Below the pieces are notes generated by a model. That model was not told the DNA's origin. It did not search any database and saw nothing but the letters and a program-made list of their open reading frames with translations. This document shows positions 1-6,368 of a stretch of 6,368 nt of DNA, in pieces (the first letter of the stretch is position 1; every line of letters begins with the position of its first letter). The stretch is from Rhodospirillales bacterium RIFCSPLOWO2_12_FULL_67_15 (GTDB taxonomy: Bacteria > Pseudomonadota > Alphaproteobacteria > Rhodospirillales > 2-12-FULL-67-15): positions 1,189-7,556 of the forward strand of contig MIAC01000053.1 in NCBI GenBank assembly GCA_001830475.1, written 5' to 3'. A program made the position numbers and the translations under genes.

Positions 1-1916
<1,916 letters not shown>

Positions 1917-1920
1917 CCGA

Positions 1921-1926
1921 GAGGAG
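1921..1926 (+). promoter_or_regulatory. Probable mreC ribosome binding site, unusually distant
   Basis: GAGGAG is the only good Shine-Dalgarno match before mreC, within the stretch GAGAGGAG at 1919-1926. It lies 13 nt from the ATG at 1940, longer than the usual 5-9. No in-frame ATG, GTG or TTG lies between it and 1940, so the start is not moved by this. A weaker GGA at 1930-1932 has better spacing. Four-base complementarity (ATCG 1927-1930 with CGAT 1938-1941) could shorten the effective distance but would also pair the first bases of the start codon; this is speculative. Confidence 0.5.
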
Positions 1927-1939
1927 ATCGGACGACGCG

Positions 1940-2869
1940 ATGGAGACGCCGAGAATCATCACTCGATTTGCCCAGCCCATGCGCGGCCTGCTGCACCGGT
2001 TCGCGTATCTCGGGCTGATCGCGGCGGCGTTCGGCCTGATGATGCTCGGCAAGGTGGATACGCTCTTGATGGACCGCGCCCGGGTTCACGTCGTGGACGC
2101 GGTCGCGCCCCTCCTCGACGCGCTCTCGCGCCCGGCCGCCGCGATTGAAAACGCCATCGTCAAGGGCCGCGAGATCGCTCGCATCCACGAAGAGAACGCG
2201 ACGCTCCGCGCCGAGGTCGAGAAGCTGCGCCAGTGGGAATCCGCGGCCCGCCACCTCGAAAGCGAAAACGAATCCCTGAAAACGCTGCTCAAATGGGCGC
2301 CGCCGCCCGAGGCGGCCTTTGTCACCGCGCGCGTGATCGCGGACACCGGCGGCACCTTCGTCCACAGCATGATCGTCGGCGCCGGCGCCCAGGACGGGGT
2401 CAAGAAGGGTCTCGTGGTCATGACCGGCGACGGTCTCGCCGGGCGCATCGCCGCGGTCGGCAATCACTCCTCGCGGCTTCTGTTGCTGACCGACCTCAAC
2501 TCCCGGATCCCGGCGATCGTCGAGCGCACGCGCACCCGCGCCATTCTCGCCGGCGACAACACCGACCGGCCGCGGCTGATCCATCTTTCCGACGGCGGCG
2601 CGGTGACCGCCGGCGATCGCATCGTCACGTCCGGCCATGGCGGGGTTTTCCCCCCGGGGCTGCCGATCGGCATCGTGACCTCGGTCGCCGAGAGCGGCGT
2701 TCTGGTCCAGCCTTTCGTCGAGCAGGCCCGGCTCGAATTCGTGCGCGTCGTCGATTTCGGACTCGAAGGCATCCTCGAAGGTTCGCCGCCGCCCCGGATC
2801 GAACCGGCGAGCCGCCGCCGCGCGGCGCGAAAGGAGGCGGCGAAGCCCGACGAGGGGACAGGGCGATGA
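1940..2869 (+). CDS. mreC: Rod shape-determining protein MreC
   Basis: A 309-residue bitopic inner-membrane protein that links MreB to periplasmic wall enzymes; in the family it binds PBP2 and favours the active state of PBP2-RodA. What is seen: a short basic cytoplasmic N-terminus; one membrane segment at about residues 21-37 (rich in Leu, Ala, Gly and Met); a charged, heptad-like stretch at about 67-118 that should form the dimerising coiled coil; then the periplasmic beta domain at about 125-275 with the conserved runs GLAGRIAAVG, SSRLLLLTDLNSRIPAIVE and GDRIVTSGHGGVFPPGLPIG. A basic, Pro-containing tail (about 283-309) follows and looks unstructured. ATG 1940 gives the proper N-terminus; the next in-frame Met (residue 14) has no ribosome site and would shorten the cytoplasmic part. 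The gene lies 47 nt after mreB, and its TGA overlaps the mreD ATG, which suggests translational coupling. Confidence 0.97.
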   Translation: METPRIITRFAQPMRGLLHRFAYLGLIAAAFGLMMLGKVDTLLMDRARVHVVDAVAPLLDALSRPAAAIENAIVKGREIARIHEENATLRAEVEKLRQWESAARHLESENESLKTLLKWAPPPEAAFVTARVIADTGGTFVHSMIVGAGAQDGVKKGLVVMTGDGLAGRIAAVGNHSSRLLLLTDLNSRIPAIVERTRTRAILAGDNTDRPRLIHLSDGGAVTAGDRIVTSGHGGVFPPGLPIGIVTSVAESGVLVQPFVEQARLEFVRVVDFGLEGILEGSPPPRIEPASRRRAARKEAAKPDEGTGR

Positions 2870-3381
2870 AGCCGACGCTCGCCCGGCAATTGGACACCCA
2901 GGCCCGCCGCCTGATGCCGGCCGCCACCACCCTCGCCCTTGTCTTGCTTGCCGCCATGCCGTCACACCTTCCCGGGCTCGCCCGGATCATGCCGCTCCTG
3001 GCGCTGATCGGCGTCTATCACTGGACCGCCCACCGCCCCGACCTGATGCCGGCGCGGGTGGTGTTCGCGATCGGTCTTTTCCAGGACATCGTCGGGGGCG
3101 GGCCGCTCGGGCTTTACGCCGCCGTCTTTCTTCTCGTCCACGGCGGGATCGTTTCCCAGGCGCGCTTCTTCGTCGGCAAGGGATTTATCGTGCTGTGGTT
3201 CGGATTTGCCCTGATGTCCGCGGCCGCCGCGACGGCCGCGTGGGTCGTGACGGCGCTGTTCAATGCGGCCCTGGTGGATTCGCGGGCGCTTTTCTATCAG
3301 TATCTGCTCACGCTCGGAATGTTCCCTGTTCTATCCCGGCTGTTCCTGCGCTGGCATCCGAGCCTCGTCGCCGGGAGTTGA
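2866..3381 (+). CDS. mreD: Rod shape-determining protein MreD
   Basis: A 171-residue, very hydrophobic inner-membrane protein and small partner of MreC in the Rod complex; its molecular role is not well defined. About five to six membrane segments can be drawn (roughly residues 17-33, 37-53, 62-76, 82-98, 105-131 and 141-161). The run RPDLMPARVVFAIGLFQDI (57-75), followed by GGPLGLYA (77-84), is typical of alphaproteobacterial MreD and identifies it better than length alone. The start ATG 2866 overlaps the mreC stop as ATGA. AGGGG at 2853-2857, inside mreC, gives an 8-nt spacer. Only 5 nt separate it from the PBP2 gene. MreD sequences diverge strongly, so position between mreC and mrdA also supports the call. 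Confidence 0.95.
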   Translation: MKPTLARQLDTQARRLMPAATTLALVLLAAMPSHLPGLARIMPLLALIGVYHWTAHRPDLMPARVVFAIGLFQDIVGGGPLGLYAAVFLLVHGGIVSQARFFVGKGFIVLWFGFALMSAAAATAAWVVTALFNAALVDSRALFYQYLLTLGMFPVLSRLFLRWHPSLVAGS

Positions 3382-3386
3382 GATTC

Positions 3387-5300
3387 ATGCTGCGCGACGC
3401 CGAACGGCAAAAACTGTTTACCCGGCGGATGACGCTGCTGGCGGGCGGAAAGCTCGCCCTCTTCTCGCTGCTCGCCGGACGGATGTATTACCTCCAGGTT
3501 CTCGAATCGGATCGCTACCGGACGCTCGCCGACGAGAACCGCATCAATCTCCGCCTCCTGCCGCCGCCGCGCGGCCGGATCGTGGATCGCGATGGCGAGC
3601 CGCTGGCGGTCAACGAGCGCAACTTCCGCGTTCTGGTGACTCCGGAGCAGGCCGGCGATCTCGAGGCGACGCTGGACGCCATCGGCAAGATCGTTCCGGT
3701 CGGCGAAGAGACCCGCCGCCGGATTTTGCGCGAGGCGAAGCGGCGGCGCGGCTTCGTTCCGCTGACCGTGCGCGAGAACCTGGAATGGGAGGAGGTGGCG
3801 CGCATCGAGGTAAACGCGCCCGATCTTCCCGGAGTCATGATCGACGTCGGTCAGACCCGCCGTTATCTCTATCCGGCGGAAACCGCGCACGTGCTCGGTT
3901 ACGTCGCCGCCGTCTCCGAGCGGGAGCTGACCGGCGATCCGCTGCTGGAACTTCCCGGTTTTCGCGTCGGCAAGTCGGGAGTGGAGAAAGTTCACGATCT
4001 CGCTCTGCGCGGGACCGGCGGAAGCTCGCAGGTGGAGGTCAACGCCTTCGGCCGCGTCATTCGCGAACTCGCGCGCAAGGATGGCCAGCCCGGGGGCGAG
4101 GTGCGTCTGACCGTGGATCTCGAATTGCAGCGATTCATCGCGCGGCGGCTGGAAAACGAGAGCGCCTCGGCGGTCGTGCTCGACGTTCATAGCGGCGAGG
4201 TGCTGGCGCTGGTTTCGACCCCGGCTTACGATCCCAACGCTTTCAACCGCGGCTTGAGCGGAGAAGAGTGGCGCACCCTCAATCGCGATCCGCTCACCCC
4301 GCTGGTCAACAAGGCGGTCGCGGGGCTTTATGCGCCCGGCTCGACCTTCAAGATCGCGGTGGCGCTGGCGGCGCTGGAGCGCGGCGTCGTCACCCCCGGC
4401 CAGCGCGTCTTTTGCCCGGGGTATCTCGACCTCGGCGATATCCGTTTCCACTGCTGGCGCAAGCACGGCCACGGCTGGGTGGACCTGCACACCGGAATCT
4501 CGCGCTCCTGCGACGTCTACTTCTACGAGCTCGCCCGCCGCTTGGGCGTGGACCGCATCTCGCAGATGGCCAACCGGCTCGGCCTCGGGGTCACCCTCGA
4601 CCTCGATCTTCCCGGCGAGCGCGCCGGCTTGATGCCGACCCGCAAGTGGAAGCTGGAGACGACCGGCGTGCCCTGGCAAGGCGGCGAGACGCTGATCGCC
4701 GGGATCGGTCAGGGAAATATTTTGACGACGCCCTTGCAACTCGCGATCATGACCGCGCGGCTGGTCAACGGCGGGTTCGCCGTGACCCCACGACTGACCC
4801 GCGAACTGCGCGTCGGATTTTCGGAAGCGATCGAACGGCGCGAACCGGCCGGGCCGTTCAAGTCCATCGGCCTCAACCCGCTTCACGTCGAATGGGTGCG
4901 CGCGGCCACCGACGCGGTGGTCAACGAACCGGGCGGAACCGCTTATACCGCGCGGATCGCCAAGCGCGGCTTCGAGATGGGCGGCAAGACCGGAACGACG
5001 CAGATCCGGCGCATTTCCAAGGCCGAACGCGAGTACGGGCTGAAAAAGAACCTCGAACTGCCTTGGCGCGAGCGCGATCACGCGCTCTTCATCGGCTACG
5101 CGCCGATCGCCGCGCCGCGCTACGCCGCGGCGGTGGTGGTGGAGCACGGCGGCGGCGGCGGCGCGGTGGCGGCGCCGATCGTGCGCGATATCCTTCTCAT
5201 GGCGCAGGAGCGCGCCCGCCCCGGCGACGGCGTGCTGCGGTCCGCCGCGGGCGCTGCGCCTTCCGGCGCGGGCGCTGCGCCTTCCGCCGCGGGCGGCTGA
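3387..5300 (+). CDS. mrdA: Peptidoglycan D,D-transpeptidase PBP2 (elongation-specific)
   Basis: A 637-residue class B penicillin-binding protein that cross-links peptidoglycan in side-wall growth; it is the transpeptidase partner of RodA and the family target of mecillinam-type beta-lactams. Layout: short cytoplasmic N-terminus, membrane anchor about residues 17-38, PBP dimer/pedestal domain from PPPRGRIVDRDGEPLA (59-74) to about 260, then the transpeptidase domain. Its three active-site boxes are present: STFK at 319-322 (acylated Ser319, Lys322), SCD at 374-376 (PBP2s often have Asp where others have Asn), and KTGT at 534-537. Length is usual (E. coli 633). ATG 3387 was chosen because GGGAG at 3373-3377 sits 9 nt upstream and the protein then begins with the family N-terminus; the longer open frame upstream only overlaps mreD. 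Odd points: a five-Gly run after EH (about 588-592) and a repeated Ala/Gly/Ser/Pro tail from 619. PbpB/FtsI is unlikely, given the mreD and rodA neighbours. Confidence 0.97.
   Translation: MLRDAERQKLFTRRMTLLAGGKLALFSLLAGRMYYLQVLESDRYRTLADENRINLRLLPPPRGRIVDRDGEPLAVNERNFRVLVTPEQAGDLEATLDAIGKIVPVGEETRRRILREAKRRRGFVPLTVRENLEWEEVARIEVNAPDLPGVMIDVGQTRRYLYPAETAHVLGYVAAVSERELTGDPLLELPGFRVGKSGVEKVHDLALRGTGGSSQVEVNAFGRVIRELARKDGQPGGEVRLTVDLELQRFIARRLENESASAVVLDVHSGEVLALVSTPAYDPNAFNRGLSGEEWRTLNRDPLTPLVNKAVAGLYAPGSTFKIAVALAALERGVVTPGQRVFCPGYLDLGDIRFHCWRKHGHGWVDLHTGISRSCDVYFYELARRLGVDRISQMANRLGLGVTLDLDLPGERAGLMPTRKWKLETTGVPWQGGETLIAGIGQGNILTTPLQLAIMTARLVNGGFAVTPRLTRELRVGFSEAIERREPAGPFKSIGLNPLHVEWVRAATDAVVNEPGGTAYTARIAKRGFEMGGKTGTTQIRRISKAEREYGLKKNLELPWRERDHALFIGYAPIAAPRYAAAVVVEHGGGGGAVAAPIVRDILLMAQERARPGDGVLRSAAGAAPSGAGAAPSAAGG
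5241..5297 (+). repeat. 21-bp tandem repeat encoding the PBP2 C-terminal tail
   Basis: Two full 21-bp copies (5241-5261 and 5262-5282) differ at a single base, and a partial 15-bp copy (5283-5297) runs up to the stop. They are in frame with mrdA and encode SAAGAAP, SGAGAAP and SAAGG (residues 619-637). Being a multiple of 3, copy-number change would lengthen or shorten the tail by seven residues without a frameshift. The tail lies beyond the transpeptidase domain and is probably disordered in the periplasm. Confidence 0.85.
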
Positions 5301-5313
5301 CGGGGAACCTATC

Positions 5314-6368
5314 ATGCTGTCGGACACCTTCGCTCGCAATCGGATGCCGATCCGGCAAAAGTTCCGGGAAATCCGTTGGTTCCTGGTGCTGCTGCTCGCC
5401 CTCATCGCGGCGATCGGGTTCGTCGTGCTCTATTCGGCCGCCGGCGGGAGCCTGGATCCCTGGGCGTCGCGGCAGATGGCGCGCTTCGCGGCCGGCATGG
5501 TGCTGCTCGTGGCCATCGCCGTGACCGATATCCGGATCTGGTTCAAATACGCTTATGCCTTTTACGCCTTGGCGCTCGCGCTCTTGGTGCTGGTCGAGGT
5601 GGCGGGAAGGATCGGAATGGGGGCGCAGCGCTGGTTTTCGTTCGGGATCGTCAATTTCCAGCCCTCCGAATTGATGAAGGTCGCGCTTCTGCTCGCGCTC
5701 GCGCAATATTTCCACGGCGGCTCGGCCGAGGACGTGCGCCGGCCGCTCTTTCTCTTTCTCCCGATCGCGATGGTGGCCGTCCCGGTGGGCTTGGTCCTGC
5801 GCCAGCCCGACCTCGGCACGGCGCTGATGTTGCTGCTGTCGGCGGCGGCGCTCTTCTTTCTCGCCGGCGTGCGGCTCTGGAAGTTCGCCGCGATCGGCAT
5901 GGTGGCGCTGGCGGCGGTGCCGGTCGCTTGGCGGTTCCTGCGCGGCTATCAAAAGCAGCGGGTGTTGTCCTTCCTCGATCCGGATAAAGATCCTCTCGGC
6001 TCGGGCTACCACATCATCCAGTCCAAGATCGCGCTCGGCTCGGGCGGGATTCTGGGCAAGGGGTTCCTGCAAGGCACGCAAGGACACCTGAGCTTCCTGC
6101 CGGAAAAGCAGACCGACTTCATTTTCACCATGCTGGCGGAGGAGTTCGGGATGGTGGGGGGAGTGGCGCTTCTTTCGCTCTATGCGATCGTGCTGCTCTA
6201 TGGCTACGCCATCGCCTTCTCCTCCCGCAACCATTTCGGCCGGCTGCTCGCGATGGGGATCACCGTTATGTTCTTCCTTTACGTGTTCATCAACATCGCC
6301 ATGGTCATGGGCCTGATCCCGGTGGTCGGCGTGCCGCTGCCGCTGGTGTCCTATGGGGGCACGGCGAT
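5314..6368 (+). CDS. rodA: Peptidoglycan glycosyltransferase RodA (3'-truncated by window edge)
   Basis: A SEDS-family integral membrane protein that polymerises lipid II into glycan strands, working as a pair with PBP2. The frame is open from ATG 5314 to the window end (351 codons and 2 bases); the family is about 370-385 residues, so the last 20-35 are missing. Family marks seen: GAQRWFSFGIVNFQPSELMK (103-122), RQPDLGTAL (163-171), the TDFIF run (267-271) with Asp268 corresponding to the SEDS catalytic Asp, AEEFGMVGG (275-283), and GVPLPLVSYGGT (339-350) near the C-terminus. About nine to ten hydrophobic segments are visible, starting at 22-41. The long loop around 209-265, between membrane segments, is the large periplasmic loop of the family. 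GGGGA at 5302-5306 gives a 7-nt spacer to the start. The gap after mrdA is 13 nt. The divisome paralogue FtsW is less likely because of the mre/mrdA context and the RodA-like TDFIF sequence. Confidence 0.96.
   Translation, partial: MLSDTFARNRMPIRQKFREIRWFLVLLLALIAAIGFVVLYSAAGGSLDPWASRQMARFAAGMVLLVAIAVTDIRIWFKYAYAFYALALALLVLVEVAGRIGMGAQRWFSFGIVNFQPSELMKVALLLALAQYFHGGSAEDVRRPLFLFLPIAMVAVPVGLVLRQPDLGTALMLLLSAAALFFLAGVRLWKFAAIGMVALAAVPVAWRFLRGYQKQRVLSFLDPDKDPLGSGYHIIQSKIALGSGGILGKGFLQGTQGHLSFLPEKQTDFIFTMLAEEFGMVGGVALLSLYAIVLLYGYAIAFSSRNHFGRLLAMGITVMFFLYVFINIAMVMGLIPVVGVPLPLVSYGGTA

Noticed and set aside
2830..2837. A strong Shine-Dalgarno-like AAAGGAGG inside the 3' end of mreC.
   Set aside because: It is 28 nt before the mreD start with no start codon at a suitable distance. 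It reads as Arg/Lys/Glu codons of MreC, and the nearer AGGGG at 2853-2857 serves mreD better.
4506..4514. SCD in place of the SXN box of PBP2 as a possible active-site defect.
   Set aside because: Asp at this position is normal among PBP2 proteins (E. coli PBP2 also has S-x-D, from memory), and the other two boxes are intact.
3297..5405. A 702-codon open frame on the minus strand opposite mrdA, and similar long minus-strand frames at 591-1880 and 1760-2965.
   Set aside because: They lie exactly opposite well-identified genes, are rich in Arg, Ala, Asp, Gly and His without any recognisable domain, and arise because GC-rich codon use on the plus strand removes stops from the complementary frame.
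5376..5987. A 203-codon plus-strand frame inside rodA.
   Set aside because: It is an out-of-frame shadow, Arg/Gly/Ala-rich, whereas the rodA frame over the same bases carries all SEDS motifs.

Overview
The window is GC-rich (clearly well above 60% G+C by eye) and coding on the + strand over nearly its whole length. Protein content points to an alphaproteobacterium, possibly of the Rhodospirillales type. The reasons are the style of the MreB, MreC and MreD sequences, the position of leuA directly upstream of mreB, and the PBP2 sequence following the KTGT box. The genus cannot be named from this sequence alone.

Layout from left to right: (1) 1-789, the C-terminal half of leuA (2-isopropylmalate synthase), cut by the window start. 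(2) 790-851, a short A/purine-rich leader. (3) 852-6368, the cell-shape cluster mreB-mreC-mreD-mrdA(PBP2)-rodA, with rodA cut by the window end about 20-35 codons before its expected stop. Spacings within the cluster are 47 nt (mreB-mreC), a 4-nt ATGA overlap (mreC-mreD), 5 nt (mreD-mrdA) and 13 nt (mrdA-rodA), so it is almost certainly one operon. No gene-free stretch exceeds 62 nt.

The five cluster proteins form the elongasome (Rod complex). MreB filaments on the inner face of the membrane link through MreC and MreD to RodA (a SEDS glycan polymerase) and PBP2 (a transpeptidase), which insert peptidoglycan along the cell side wall. LeuA is a metabolic neighbour with no known role in this process.

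I found no undescribed system: this is an ordinary core-genome region with intact key motifs. Two small sequence features deserve a second look. One is a three-copy 11-bp tandem repeat (ATGNNNTGACG) spanning the mreB stop codon. It places a TGA in each of the three forward frames and creates two start-one codon-stop mini-ORFs before mreC. The other is a 21-bp in-frame tandem repeat that forms an Ala/Gly/Ser/Pro tail at the extreme C-terminus of PBP2.
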